Shown here in pieces: positions 1 to 8,900 of a stretch of DNA of 64,000 bases (within the stretch, counting starts at the first letter, position 1; each line of letters starts with the position of its first letter). The translations under genes and the position numbers were made by a program. The stretch spans positions 1-64,000 of the forward strand of contig NZ_NFLQ01000017.1 in NCBI RefSeq assembly GCF_002160985.1, given 5' to 3'. Source of the DNA: Lachnoclostridium sp. An118 (GTDB taxonomy: Bacteria > Bacillota > Clostridia > Lachnospirales > Lachnospiraceae). A model generated the notes under the pieces. The model was given only the letters and a program-made list of their open reading frames with translations. It made no database searches and was not told the DNA's origin.

Positions 1-204
1 TGTTCAGTTGTGCAATGGTCGGGTCATGCCTGGAAATCAGGCTCCGAATAGAAAGATGCGCCGCATCCGCTGTGCGGTACACTTGATATATGCCAGGCGG
101 CAGGAGCGCCGCCTTGACACATTCAGAATAACATAATCCACTTTGGACTGCAATAGAAAATTGAAATTTAAATCTGGTTGCTACCCCTGGTAGAAGTCTG
201 GTCT

Positions 205-1155
205 TTACTCCGCGTTTTCTCCGATCCGCCCGTACACCTTCACCGCATCCTGCACGTGATAGGGCTCGCTCTGGTGGTCCCCCGGAGCCCCGGCCGTCAC
301 AAGGACATACTCTTTCCCGTTCACCACTGCCAGACTTGCCAGACAAAGGCCCGCCTCCTCCGTGTAGCCGGTCTTTCCTCCCAGGATCTCACCTCCCGGG
401 ACAGACGGGTCTGAAAGGCTGGCAAAGAGCGTACTTGTCACGGTAAATCCTCCAGGGTGAAAGGCAGTGGACGCCATGGTGTAGGACCTGCTGGTAAAGG
501 CCTGCCGGAAGACATCATTTTGCAGGGCATACACCACAAGCCGGGCCATGTCCTCCGCCGTAGAGTAGTGCCGTCTGTCGTGGAGCCCGGTACAGTTGGT
601 AAAATGAGTGCCCCGCATCCCCAGCTCCTGTGCCTTTTCATTCATCATCTCCGCAAAGGCGCTCTCGCCGCCTGCAATCTTCTCCGCAAAGGCCATGCAG
701 CACTCCGCTCCGGAGGGAAGGAGCGCACCGTAGAGGAGCTCCCGGCAGGATACCTCCTCTCCCGGCTCAAACCCGGCCATGGACGCGTTCTCCTCATAGA
801 GCTGTCCGTAGAAATCTCCCGGCATGGTGATGGTCTCATCCAGGCCGGAGATATGCTCCAGCGCCACCACGGCAGTCATGATCTTTGTCATGGAGGCCGG
901 ATAGATACGCCTGCTCCCGCCGGATGCCCCCAGCTTCTCCCCGGTCCCGGCATCCACCAGAGCCGCCGATGTACTGTGCAGGTCCTCCAGGCAGGCGGAC
1001 AGCCGTCCTCCGTCCCCGGAGCCAGGAAATCCCAGCCCCTCCATATTCATATAATTTCTCGCTCCAAGCCATATGAAGATCAGCATCAGAGCCAGCAGGA
1101 TAAAGGCGAGCCGGTTTCTCCCGCGTCCCCGCAGCTTTTTCTTTCTTCTGTCCAT
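205..1155 (-). CDS. D-alanyl-D-alanine carboxypeptidase, peptidase family S11
   Basis: This 316-residue protein should trim the terminal D-Ala from peptidoglycan stem peptides outside the membrane. A single hydrophobic segment at about residues 16-31 follows a strongly basic start and acts as a signal anchor. The catalytic SxxK is SMTK at residues 88-91 and the KTG box appears as GGKTGY near the C terminus. The middle motif reads SGAEC where classical enzymes have SGN, so the usual Asn is missing; this variant is common in clostridial S11 proteins. The start has a GGGAGAG ribosome site. It lies 132 bp downstream of a VanS-like kinase on the same strand, which suggests control by that system. 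Confidence 0.9.
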   Translation of the reverse strand: MDRRKKKLRGRGRNRLAFILLALMLIFIWLGARNYMNMEGLGFPGSGDGGRLSACLEDLHSTSAALVDAGTGEKLGASGGSRRIYPASMTKIMTAVVALEHISGLDETITMPGDFYGQLYEENASMAGFEPGEEVSCRELLYGALLPSGAECCMAFAEKIAGGESAFAEMMNEKAQELGMRGTHFTNCTGLHDRRHYSTAEDMARLVVYALQNDVFRQAFTSRSYTMASTAFHPGGFTVTSTLFASLSDPSVPGGEILGGKTGYTEEAGLCLASLAVVNGKEYVLVTAGAPGDHQSEPYHVQDAVKVYGRIGENAE

Positions 1156-1232
1156 AGCATTCTCTCCCTTCTTCTGGATCCTAATCTACCAGAGAAGGGA
1201 GAGCGGAACTTTAATATGGAATTGTTTGATCA

Positions 1233-1250
1233 CTAAGAAAAGATTAAGAC
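1233..1250 (-). promoter_or_regulatory. Candidate response-regulator site before the carboxypeptidase
   Basis: The minus strand reads GTCTTAATCTTTTCTTAG, two TCTTA half-sites 11 bp apart, the layout used by OmpR-class regulators. A closely similar string (CTTTAATCTTTTCCTT) lies upstream of the VanR-like gene at 3118-3133. That the regulator binds both is inference. Confidence 0.35.
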
Positions 1251-1287
1251 TTTGTGAGCATCTGAAAGGATTTTTCCGCAGCCGCGC

Positions 1288-2391
1288 CTAACACCAGGCG
1301 GGCAGACGCACCTCAAACCTGGTGGTCCTCTCCTGGCTATGGGCGGCGATGCTGCCGCCGTGCTGGCTGACGATCTCCTTTGCAATGGCAAGCCCCAGCC
1401 CGGACCCACCCGACTCTCCTCCGCGGGCCTCGTCCAGACGGAAGAATTTATCAAAGATCATCTCCAGCTTTTCCCCGGGTATGGTGACCCCCGTATTTTC
1501 AAAAATAATGGCAATCTCCTCCCCTTTTCTCCGGGTCCATATCTTAATGGGGGTATCCCGGTCGCTGTAGGCCGCCCCATTCTTCAGCAGATTGTTAAAG
1601 ACCCGGGCCATCTTCTCCGGGTCGGCGTAAATGTACTCCTCCTCATCCACCTCATTTTCCACTCTGTTTCCATGCTTTTCAAGTATGGGATAGAGCTCCT
1701 CCGTCACCTGCACAAGGAGGCTGCACAGGTTGACCCGCCGCTTCTCCAGGGGCATTTTCTGGAGGTTATACCGGGTGATGTCAAAAAATTCGTTGATCAG
1801 CCCCTCCAGCCTCTCCGCCTTGGAGAGGGCCGTGTGCAGGTATTTTCCCCGCTGCTCTCCCGGCATATCCGGCGCCTCATCAAGGAGACTCAGGTATCCG
1901 ATGACCGAGGTGAGAGGCGTCTTCAGGTCGTGGGCAAGATAGGCGATCAGGTCATCCTTCCTCCTCATCTCGTCCTCAATGACCTGGGCCTGCCTCTTCT
2001 GCTCTTCCTTCATGCTGTCCATGCTCTCCTGGGCCTCCCGCCGGATCTTCACTGTATTTCTCTCTGTAAAAACAAAGACAAGGATAATGACGGCCGCAGC
2101 CACCACGGCCATACCCCAGAAGATGAAATTTTTCAGGGAAGGCCAGAAGATCTCCTCCCGCATGACTGTCGTCCCTGTCTGGGGATCATACCAGGACGGC
2201 ACAGAGGTGACAAAATTTCTTGTAAACCACTCCACAAACACGCCATTGCAGACATAGTCCACAAAATCAAACAGAAAATAGAGCACAAGCAGGGACACAA
2301 GAACCCCTGCCGCCGCTTTCCAGTACTTTTTACTGCTCTTCAATTTTATAACCGCACCCCCAGACTGTCTTGATATACCTTGGATGGTCAA
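1288..2391 (-). CDS. VanS-like sensor histidine kinase
   Basis: This 367-residue membrane kinase has two transmembrane segments, at about residues 26-45 and 88-106, flanking a short extracellular loop. The HisKA box reads AHDLKTPLTSVIGYLSLL, almost the same as in VanS of vancomycin-resistance operons. The N box is NNLLKNGAAYSD and the G box GSGLGLAIAKEI. It should autophosphorylate on the His and pass phosphate to the adjacent VanR-like regulator. The start used is a TTG preceded by GGGGGA, inside the regulator gene, so the two overlap by 62 bp and are probably translationally coupled; a later TTG near residue 17 is possible. The ligand is unknown, and no vanHAX resistance genes are present. 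Confidence 0.88.
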   Translation of the reverse strand: MTIQGISRQSGGAVIKLKSSKKYWKAAAGVLVSLLVLYFLFDFVDYVCNGVFVEWFTRNFVTSVPSWYDPQTGTTVMREEIFWPSLKNFIFWGMAVVAAAVIILVFVFTERNTVKIRREAQESMDSMKEEQKRQAQVIEDEMRRKDDLIAYLAHDLKTPLTSVIGYLSLLDEAPDMPGEQRGKYLHTALSKAERLEGLINEFFDITRYNLQKMPLEKRRVNLCSLLVQVTEELYPILEKHGNRVENEVDEEEYIYADPEKMARVFNNLLKNGAAYSDRDTPIKIWTRRKGEEIAIIFENTGVTIPGEKLEMIFDKFFRLDEARGGESGGSGLGLAIAKEIVSQHGGSIAAHSQERTTRFEVRLPAWC

Positions 2392-3025
2392 TAGAGTCCC
2401 CCATCTTCTCCCGCAGATGCCGGATGTGTACAGTGATGGTATTGTTCTTCCTGCTGTAATACTCGTCCTTCCAGATGGCGTGGAACAGCTCCTCAGAGCT
2501 GACCACGCTGCCCTTCTTCCGGCACAGGATCTCCAGCACGGAGAATTCAGTTGGCGTCAGCTTCAGGTCCTTTCCGCCAAGGGTACACTGGTGGGTCCGC
2601 ACATTCAGGGTGAGGCCTCCCCGGACCAGCAGGTCCTCCTCCTGCCCGGTACAATTGTACTTCTTACTGCGGCGCAGCTGGGCCTTTACCCGGGCCACCA
2701 TCTCCAGGGGCCGGAAGGGCTTTGTGATGTAGTCGTCCGCCCCCAGTGCCAGGCCATTGATCTTGTCGATCTCCTCCCCCTTTGCGGTGAGGAAAATAAC
2801 CGGGTACGTATCTTTTTTCCGTATCTCCCGGCAGACAGTGAGCCCGCTCACTCCCGGCATCATGATGTCCAGAATGGCAAGGTCCGGCTTTTCCCGGCGG
2901 ACCTCCTCCAGCGCCTCCTGCCCGGAATAGCACACTCTTGTCTCATAGTTCTCATTCTGCAGATAAAGGCAGACGAGATCCGCGATTTCCGGTTCATCGT
3001 CTGCCACTAAGATCCTCTCATTCAT
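2330..3025 (-). CDS. VanR-like OmpR-family response regulator
   Basis: This 231-residue protein has an N-terminal receiver domain (acidic pocket VADDEPEIADL, phospho-acceptor in LAILDIMMPG, signalling Lys in ITKPFRP) and a C-terminal winged-helix domain ending in TVWGCGYKIEEQ. The receiver is most like VanR. The start is ATG at 3025 behind GGAGAG; an upstream in-frame extension to 3079 lacks a better ribosome site. It is followed by and overlaps the kinase gene. Together with the downstream carboxypeptidase it forms a VanR-VanS-D,D-peptidase cluster seen in many vancomycin-sensitive clostridia, where it probably manages wall stress. Confidence 0.9.
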   Translation of the reverse strand: MNERILVADDEPEIADLVCLYLQNENYETRVCYSGQEALEEVRREKPDLAILDIMMPGVSGLTVCREIRKKDTYPVIFLTAKGEEIDKINGLALGADDYITKPFRPLEMVARVKAQLRRSKKYNCTGQEEDLLVRGGLTLNVRTHQCTLGGKDLKLTPTEFSVLEILCRKKGSVVSSEELFHAIWKDEYYSRKNNTITVHIRHLREKMGDSIDHPRYIKTVWGCGYKIEEQ

Positions 3026-3069
3026 AAGACTTCTCTCCTTCCTGCTCTCCCATAAATAAAACAATAGGA

Positions 3070-3101
3070 AAGGTACCACCTCCTGTGGGAAATGGTACCT
3101 T
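3070..3101. repeat. Inverted repeat upstream of the VanR-like gene
   Basis: AAGGTACCA (3070-3078) and TGGTACCTT (3093-3101) are perfect inverted arms with a 14-base loop, 45 bp before the regulator start. It could be a leader hairpin or an operator. A second palindrome, AAAATCTTAAGATTTT, lies at 3136-3151 over the end of the next gene. Confidence 0.45.
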
Positions 3102-3149
3102 CATGATAGCAGGAAGACTTTAATCTTTTCCTTGCAAAATCTTAAGATT

Positions 3150-3341
3150 TTATAAATCCTTCTTCCCCTTCCTGTGCTTCACGCACTCTGTCAGGAGATA
3201 CTCGATCTGCCCGTTCATGGAGCGGAAGTCGTCCTCCGCCCACTGGGCGATCTCATCGTACAGCTTTTTTGACAGCCGGAGGGGCACCTGCTTTTTTACC
3301 TTGGACTTATCAGCTGCTTTATTTTCTTTTTCCAAAAGCAT
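3150..3341 (-). CDS. Arc-type ribbon-helix-helix DNA-binding protein
   Basis: This 63-residue basic protein contains the Arc fold pattern: a beta strand KQVPLRLSKKLYDEI followed by two helices ending LLTECVKHRKGKK. Such proteins bind DNA as dimers or tetramers at short repeated half-sites. It starts 28 bp after the end of the SPFH gene, so the two form an operon. AGGAGG sits only 3 bases before the ATG; a TTG two codons later has better spacing. It is a natural candidate for the protein that binds the TGATATCA repeats at 4400-4418, but this is inference. Confidence 0.75.
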   Translation of the reverse strand: MLLEKENKAADKSKVKKQVPLRLSKKLYDEIAQWAEDDFRSMNGQIEYLLTECVKHRKGKKDL

Positions 3342-3369
3342 CCCCCTCCTTTCTTACCGTTCTGTCATT

Positions 3370-4362
3370 TTAATACAGGCTTCCGCTGTTCACAATGGGC
3401 TGCGCGTCCTTGTTTCCGCACAGGACTACAAGGAGATTGCTCACCATGGCTGCCTTTCTCTCCTCGTCCAGCTCCACGATGTCCTTCTCATTCAGCCTGG
3501 AGAGGGCCATCTCCACCATGCCTACTGCTCCCTCCACGATCTTCTGCCTGGCATCGATGATGGCCGCCGCCTGCTGTCTCTGGAGCATAGCTGACGCGAT
3601 CTCCGGCGCATAGGCAAGGTGGGTGATACGCACATCCAGTATCTTGATGCCTGCATCCTCCGTCCTCTCCTGCAGCTCTCTGCTCATGATGTCCGCAATC
3701 TCCTGGCTGCTGCCACGCAGGGACTTCTCATCTGCCCCCTCACTCATATCATAGGGGTACTGCCTGGCTGTGTTCCGGATGATGGAGTCGCACTGGATGG
3801 ACAGATAATTTTTGTAGTTCTCCACATTGATGACTGCCTTTGTGGGATTGACCACCTTCCAGATGACTACCGCTCCGATCTCCACGGGATTTCCAAGCAG
3901 GTCATTGACTTTCTGCTTTTTATTATCCAGCGTCATTGTCCGCATGGAAACTTTCTTTTCCTTGTCTCCCACAGACACGGAGACGGACCGCCCATTGCCT
4001 GACGCCGCCACGACAGGGGCCGACTTTACTGTCGGATTGATGGCGGAGCAGAAGGGATTGACCCAGTAGAACCCTTCTTTTTTCAGCGTCCCATAGTAAT
4101 TGCCGAACACAGTGAACACATAGGCCTCGTTTGGATTGAGGACCTTCAGCCCGCACAGTAAGATGATAGCCGCAACGAGGATGAGGAGTCCCAGTATCAC
4201 ACCTCCAACGGCAAGCGCGCCGTTCCCGCTCCTGCTGCCGGCCATAAATCCGATGACCATGACGGCAATGCCCGCGACCATTCCCAGGATTCCAACAAGC
4301 AGCATCAGATACCCGCTGACCGGGTTCAGTATTCTCTCCTGCCTGATCTTCTCTTTGCTCAT
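3370..4362 (-). CDS. SPFH-domain (stomatin/prohibitin-like) membrane protein
   Basis: This 330-residue protein begins with a cytoplasmic stretch and two hydrophobic segments (about residues 16-40 and 49-70) and then an SPFH domain, recognisable from [35 protein letters not shown] and [23 protein letters not shown] proteins oligomerise into rings or scaffolds in membranes and often organise microdomains or proteases. No NfeD partner is adjacent; the neighbour is an Arc-type regulator instead. The ATG is preceded by AAGAAGGGGGAAAAG. A strong promoter with an overlapping palindrome lies 60-90 bp upstream, so expression is probably tightly repressed and induced, perhaps by envelope stress. Confidence 0.88.
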   Translation of the reverse strand: MSKEKIRQERILNPVSGYLMLLVGILGMVAGIAVMVIGFMAGSRSGNGALAVGGVILGLLILVAAIILLCGLKVLNPNEAYVFTVFGNYYGTLKKEGFYWVNPFCSAINPTVKSAPVVAASGNGRSVSVSVGDKEKKVSMRTMTLDNKKQKVNDLLGNPVEIGAVVIWKVVNPTKAVINVENYKNYLSIQCDSIIRNTARQYPYDMSEGADEKSLRGSSQEIADIMSRELQERTEDAGIKILDVRITHLAYAPEIASAMLQRQQAAAIIDARQKIVEGAVGMVEMALSRLNEKDIVELDEERKAAMVSNLLVVLCGNKDAQPIVNSGSLY

Positions 4363-4398
4363 ACTCTTTTCCCCCTTCTTTGATGAAAGCGTTTTGTT

Positions 4399-4419
4399 AT
4401 GATATCATTTTGATATCAT
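4399..4419 (-). promoter_or_regulatory. Operator: two TGATATCA sites, 11 bp apart
   Basis: ATGATATCA-TTT-TGATATCAT is a perfect 21-bp palindrome that also reads as two direct TGATATCA boxes one helical turn apart. It lies just downstream of the -10 box of the SPFH promoter, where a bound protein would block initiation. Spacing of 11 bp between half-sites is what Arc-type tetramers use. Confidence 0.7.
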
Positions 4420-4420
4420 C

Positions 4421-4449
4421 ATAGTATCACCCATCACAGAAGCTGTCAA
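4421..4449 (-). promoter_or_regulatory. Sigma-A-type promoter for the SPFH operon
   Basis: On the minus strand TTGACA (4449-4444) and TACTAT (4426-4421) are separated by exactly 17 bp. The predicted start falls inside the adjacent TGATATCA operator. Confidence 0.75.
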
Positions 4450-4584
4450 TAGATTGCCTTCACTGTCCTTATCCTGTATCCGGGAAACTGCATCATCCGG
4501 GGAACTGCATCCTGAAAAGCAGAAACGGGCAGGAGATTGCATGTCTCCCACCCGCGGCCATAGGCCTTCTATCCGCCTTTTTGT

Positions 4585-4895
4585 CTACACTCCCCTGTCA
4601 TAGGGAAGCTTCTTAAAATAGTACTTTTTGTCCTCCTCCGTGATTCGGCGGATCACCTTTGCCGGATTTCCTCCCACGATCACGCCGTCCGGCACATCCT
4701 TTGTGACCACGCTGCCAGACGCGATGACACAGTCATTCCCAATAGTCACTCCGGGATTGATCACACTCCTGCCGCCGATCCATACCCGGTCCCCAATCTT
4801 CACCTCCATGGCGTACTCCCACTCTGTGCACCGGGTCTCGGGATGCACCGGATGCCCGGCAGCATCCTCTCTCTCTGTGTCATTTGCTCCGCCAT
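4585..4895 (-). pseudogene. maa: Remnant of a maltose/galactoside O-acetyltransferase (maa-like)
   Basis: A good ribosome site (AAGGAGGAGG) precedes ATG at 4895 and the first codons read [12 protein letters not shown], the typical start of Maa-type sugar O-acetyltransferases. The frame then breaks. Another frame resumes at HPVHPETR and gives the last 90 or so residues of the same family: [27 protein letters not shown] and [10 protein letters not shown], the hexapeptide left-handed helix. About 80-90 internal residues are missing and the two pieces are out of frame. A 264-bp open frame from a GTG at 4848 remains but lacks the substrate-binding half, so the gene is most likely dead. Confidence 0.75.
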
Positions 4896-4964
4896 TGTAA
4901 GCCTCCTCCTTATCTTCTCTGTATATCAGTCACAGCATTACACTCTCCACGGATAAAAGGCCAT

Positions 4965-5138
4965 CTAATCGTGATACAGCTCGTAAAAGCACCTGGCGCA
5001 GAGCTGTCCCGCCCCTTCCACATAATACCTTCTGCCTGTAATATGACTGTCCCTGCGCACCGGAACTGTGCGCCCGCACAGCACACATTTTTCCAGCAGC
5101 ACTTCATCCTTTGCGGCCTGGCGGTATGTCTCCTCCAT
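4965..5138 (-). CDS. Small four-cysteine zinc-ribbon-like protein
   Basis: This 57-residue protein (starting MEETYRQAAK) has two CxxC knuckles, CVLCGR and CARCFYEL, about 30 residues apart, a spacing that fits a single structural zinc site. The ATG at 5138 has AAAGGGG about 9 bases upstream; an in-frame ATG at 5147 would sit directly on that site. It is read with the same polarity as ProX but 85 bp downstream of it. No specific function can be assigned. Confidence 0.55.
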   Translation of the reverse strand: MEETYRQAAKDEVLLEKCVLCGRTVPVRRDSHITGRRYYVEGAGQLCARCFYELYHD

Positions 5139-5222
5139 CCTGCACATCCCCTTTCCGGCAAGTCCTGTTTTTTACAGTCTATACCGGAATAGGGCGGTGT
5201 ATACCTGCTGTCCCTGATAAAC

Positions 5223-5762
5223 CTATCTGCTCAGCTTTACCGTTATGTAGTCGTGGTGCACTGCCTCCAGAAATTTCCCCAGCACATCCCCTGTCTTCAG
5301 ACGGATACTGGACGTGTTGACGCAGGGATGGCAGGCGAAATACTCCTCCCCCAGCACATCCTCGTCTATCAGGAGCTGGACCCTGTTTTCCGGGTCAAAG
5401 ATCAGTCCCATGATGGTGGCAGACCCGGGCGTCACGTTCAGGTATTTCTCCATATCCTCCCCGGACGCAAAGGACAGCCTGGATGAGGGAATCTGAGGCG
5501 AGAGCTCCTTTGTCTGCAGATTTTTCCCGCCCGGCATGACGAGAAGATAGTAGTTCGTCTTCTGACGGTTGCACAGGAACAGGTTCTTGCATATCTCTAT
5601 CTGCAGCGCCTCATCCACCTCCCTGCAGGCCTCGATAGTCATCACAGCCTCGTGGTCGGCCCGGACATAGGAAATCCCCAGTCCATCCAGAAGCTCGTAG
5701 ACCCTCAGTTCTTTTTCCTGTCTGCCCGCCGTCCGGGCCGGGCGTCCCTCATATATCTGCAT
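5223..5762 (-). CDS. proX: Prolyl-tRNA editing protein ProX (YbaK/INS-domain)
   Basis: The protein hydrolyses Ala-tRNA(Pro), correcting errors of prolyl-tRNA synthetase. The 179-residue length fits free-standing ProX. Family features visible are VYELLDGLGISYVRADHEAV near the start, CKNLFLCNRQKTNYYLLVMP with the conserved Lys, and TPGSATIMGLIFD and CHPCVNTSSIRL toward the end. The ATG at 5762 has AAGGAG eight bases before it; the open frame continues to 5921 but that part overlaps the upstream small gene and looks non-coding. Its start overlaps the previous gene by 14 bp, so the two are probably co-translated. Confidence 0.9.
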   Translation of the reverse strand: MQIYEGRPARTAGRQEKELRVYELLDGLGISYVRADHEAVMTIEACREVDEALQIEICKNLFLCNRQKTNYYLLVMPGGKNLQTKELSPQIPSSRLSFASGEDMEKYLNVTPGSATIMGLIFDPENRVQLLIDEDVLGEEYFACHPCVNTSSIRLKTGDVLGKFLEAVHHDYITVKLSR

Positions 5763-5988
5763 TGCTCTCACTCCTTCGTCCTGTATCCTGGTATGGCTCC
5801 TTTTGATGGCTCCGGAACGGGACTTTTCCATCCGCATTCCTTTTCTTATTATATCCACTTTTTTCTTCCATGACAACGCCTGTCTCGCTCTCAGTGCCCA
5901 TCGAAGTGCCCAGTACAGCATGCCTGCAGTTCACGCACACATGGGTCCCCTCCGGGACGATCCTTCCGCAGATCACACAGTAATCCAT
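5749..5988 (-). CDS. Small protein with N-terminal zinc ribbon
   Basis: This 79-residue protein begins MDYCVICGRIVPEGTHVC and continues VNCR, a CxxC...CxxC zinc ribbon typical of short clostridial proteins of unknown role. The rest is charged and low in hydrophobic residues, so probably disordered. AAGGAAG precedes the ATG. It starts 5 bp after the stop of the large adhesin gene and overlaps ProX, making a tight three-gene run. The fold is recognised, the function is not. Confidence 0.6.
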   Translation of the reverse strand: MDYCVICGRIVPEGTHVCVNCRHAVLGTSMGTESETGVVMEEKSGYNKKRNADGKVPFRSHQKEPYQDTGRRSESNADI

Positions 5989-5992
5989 CCTG

Positions 5993-8900
5993 TCACTTCC
6001 TTTTCCTTCTACGCAGCGCCCACAGCATCATGGCAAGGGAGCCGGCCAGCGCCGTTCCAAGCCACGGAATATAAGAGATATCTCCTGTCCTTGGCGCCTT
6101 CACCAGCGGCTGATCCACCATCTCCACCCTCTGCTCTTCTCCCGTCTCCTGTAGAGAGAAGCTCACAGGCTCCGCCTTCTCATAGCCCTCCGGCGCCTTT
6201 TCTTCTGTCAGCACGTACTCTCCCGGCTGCAGTCTGTCAAATTTCTTTTCCTCTTCACCGGAAATCCAGCTCTCCACCATCTCCTTTTCTCCGCTCTCCA
6301 GAATTCTCTCCAGCTTCAACTCTGCCCCGGGCAGACACTGGCGGTTTCCCCCGTCCAGCTTGGAGATGCGCAGCTTCGTGTAATCGTTTTCCAATTTCAT
6401 CACGCAGACGGCCTCGCCTTCTATCCGTCCATTGGCATCCACATAGACCTCACGGACTGTCCCGTCGGGAATGTAGCCAGACAGGGCTTCCACCTCCTGT
6501 ATACAGTAGGTGCTGTCCGGCAGAAGATAAGGGATCTCGACCCTTCCCTCTTCATCTGTCACATAAATCTCCTCCTGCGTGTATCCGGGGTCTACAAGCC
6601 CCTCTTCCACAGCCTCGTCCTGTTTCAGCCACACCTTAAACCTGACGCCTGCCAGGGCTGTCTTCTCCTCCGCCCCCTTTTCATATTTCAGGAGCACAAG
6701 GGAAGTCGGCTCGTTATAGACAGTGAGCTGCTCCTCCACCACGGGAGTCGTCTGGTCCTTATACGCCAGCTCCACCTGGAAGGTCTCCTCCGGGAGGGCA
6801 AATCCAGGAACCTGCTTTGTCTCCCGGACCGTATATTTCCCGAGGAACAGCTCATCAGACAGTACCCTCTCACTTCCTGTGGTCAGAGTCCCTGCCAGCT
6901 CCCCCTTCTTCAGGCGGACGGTCCCGTCAGGCGTCACGATATCCTCCGCCGCCCGTATCTCAAACTCTGCGCCTGCCAGAGATTCCTCTTTTCCCTTCTC
7001 AAGCTTGTCAATGCTGATCCTGCCCATAGCGTTCTCATCGGCAAACCGCACAGTCAGGGGAGCTTCCCAGTCCTTGTCCTCCTCCACGGCAAAGGACAGC
7101 TCCTCCCCGTTCAGGAGGTAGCCCTCCGGCGCCTTCACTTCCCGCAGATAGTAGGTCCCGTACTTCAGCTTTTCCGGGAATGTAAAACGCCCCTCCCCGT
7201 CTGTGACAAAGGTCTCATACACCTGGTATTCCGGGTAGCGGGCTGTCATGGTCACCACATTCCTGTCCGCATCCAGCAGCTGAAACTCTGTCCCTGCGGC
7301 AGGGATCACCTTTCCTGTGGAGGCGTCCACCTTCAGCACCTGGATGGGGCTGGTGATGAGCGTGTCCTGCCGGTATATGCCGCTGACTGTCACGTTCTCT
7401 TCCGAGATCTCCACCTCAAAGGGTTCTATGGGATTGTACCCTTCCGGCGTTTTCGTCTCCGTCACAACGTAGGTGTCGTACACCAGCCTTCCCCTTGGAT
7501 AGTCCCCGCTCCTGGTGGTGGCCTTCCCCTCACGGTCTGTCACGATCCTCAGGATTTCCTGCCCTGTCGTCCTGGAGGTAATGGCAAACTCCACTCCCTC
7601 GATGCCCGCCAGCACATCCTCCTTCTCCTCCTCATTCTGGTATACCTTGATGAGCTCCAGGTCTCCCCGTATCACAGCCTCCTCAAAGGACGGGATCTGG
7701 TATGTCTGTATCTGCTCACCCGTCCCCTCCGGCGTGATGCGCACCAGCCGCGTCTCACTGTTCAGATTGTAACCCCGGGGCGCCTTTGTCTCCTGGATCG
7801 TCACTGTGCCGAGAGGAAGGAAAAATGTACTGTTTCCATCCCGCCACACCGGGTCACCCTCCACAAAATGCTCCTCCCTCGTGGACACAAATCCCCTGTC
7901 ATCGCTTCGGAACACCCAGGTCCTTGCGGGGCTCACTCCCTCCAGCTTCTCCAGGCTGTCATAGTCTCCCGGGTAAAACCGGAAGGTAAATTCCGCTCCC
8001 GCCAGGGAGGCCGCCCCCTGAGGCGTATTCCCCTCCTCCTGGAAATCCAGCTCCCCGTCATATTTTTTCAGCAGCACCTCCACCGGATTTTTCTGGGGAA
8101 TGTCGCTTACGCTCACCTGGGCTGTCTGCCCTGCCTGGACATCCACCCTGTACACGGTCCCGTCCAGGGCATATCCTCTGGGAGATGTCTTTTCTTTTAC
8201 ATAGTAAGTCCCCGCATTGACGGACAACATCCCGCTCTTCCCGGATACATCTGTCACCAGCTCCCCTGCCTGAGCCGTGCATCCAGCGTCTGTGTACACG
8301 CCGTACACAGCCCCCTCCAGGCTGTAGCAGGAGTTTCCCTCCGTTATGTCGGTCTGTGCGGACACCTTCTGCAGCTGCACATCTCCCTTTGGCTGCTCCT
8401 CCAGCCAGACAATATCCTGCTGGTCATTGTAGGCAATGTACACCTGATACCGGTCCAGATTTTCGTGGACCTCCGGGGCCCAGGAGCCCTGCACGGCGGC
8501 AGTGGCATAGTGGACCATATTTTTCACGCCGGCCTGCATGCTGGCGCTCAGGCCGGTGAGGCTTCCTTCATAGGCATAGCTGAGGGCCGCATGGGCGTAG
8601 GCGTAGGCATTGTTGTCCCCCGCAAACAGGATAATGCCGTAGGGGTCATAATAGGCATACCCCGGCGCCATCATCAGGAGGGCCTTGACCACGTCGTTGT
8701 CCAGCCTGGACACCTGATAGGTTCCCGACGGGGCCGGGCTCATGGGCTGCACACAGTATCCCGTGTAATTTCCTGTCTCAGCTTCCACATAGAACTCCCT
8801 TGTGAACCAGCTCCCGTAGCTGTGACTGGCACCGTGAGAGATGGTGCACAGAGAACCCACAGCGGACCGGGGCATAACGCCTCCCTCTGCCACTCCATAC

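Noticed and set aside
95-114. AGGCGGC-AGGAGC-GCCGCCT hairpin near the left edge
   Set aside because: A perfect 7-bp stem, but with no T-tract and no gene beside it inside the window, so I cannot call it a terminator. The stretch 1-204 holds no supported gene.
457-1236. Long plus-strand open frame over the carboxypeptidase gene
   Set aside because: It is antisense to a gene with clear catalytic motifs, has no family features and no ribosome site; GC-rich DNA produces such shadows.
1288-3025. Vancomycin resistance operon
   Set aside because: The kinase and regulator are VanSR-like, but no vanH, ligase or vanX gene is present; only a D,D-carboxypeptidase follows.
5763-5921. N-terminal extension of ProX
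   Set aside because: The extension overlaps the zinc-ribbon gene, is not family-like, and the ATG at 5762 has a good ribosome site.
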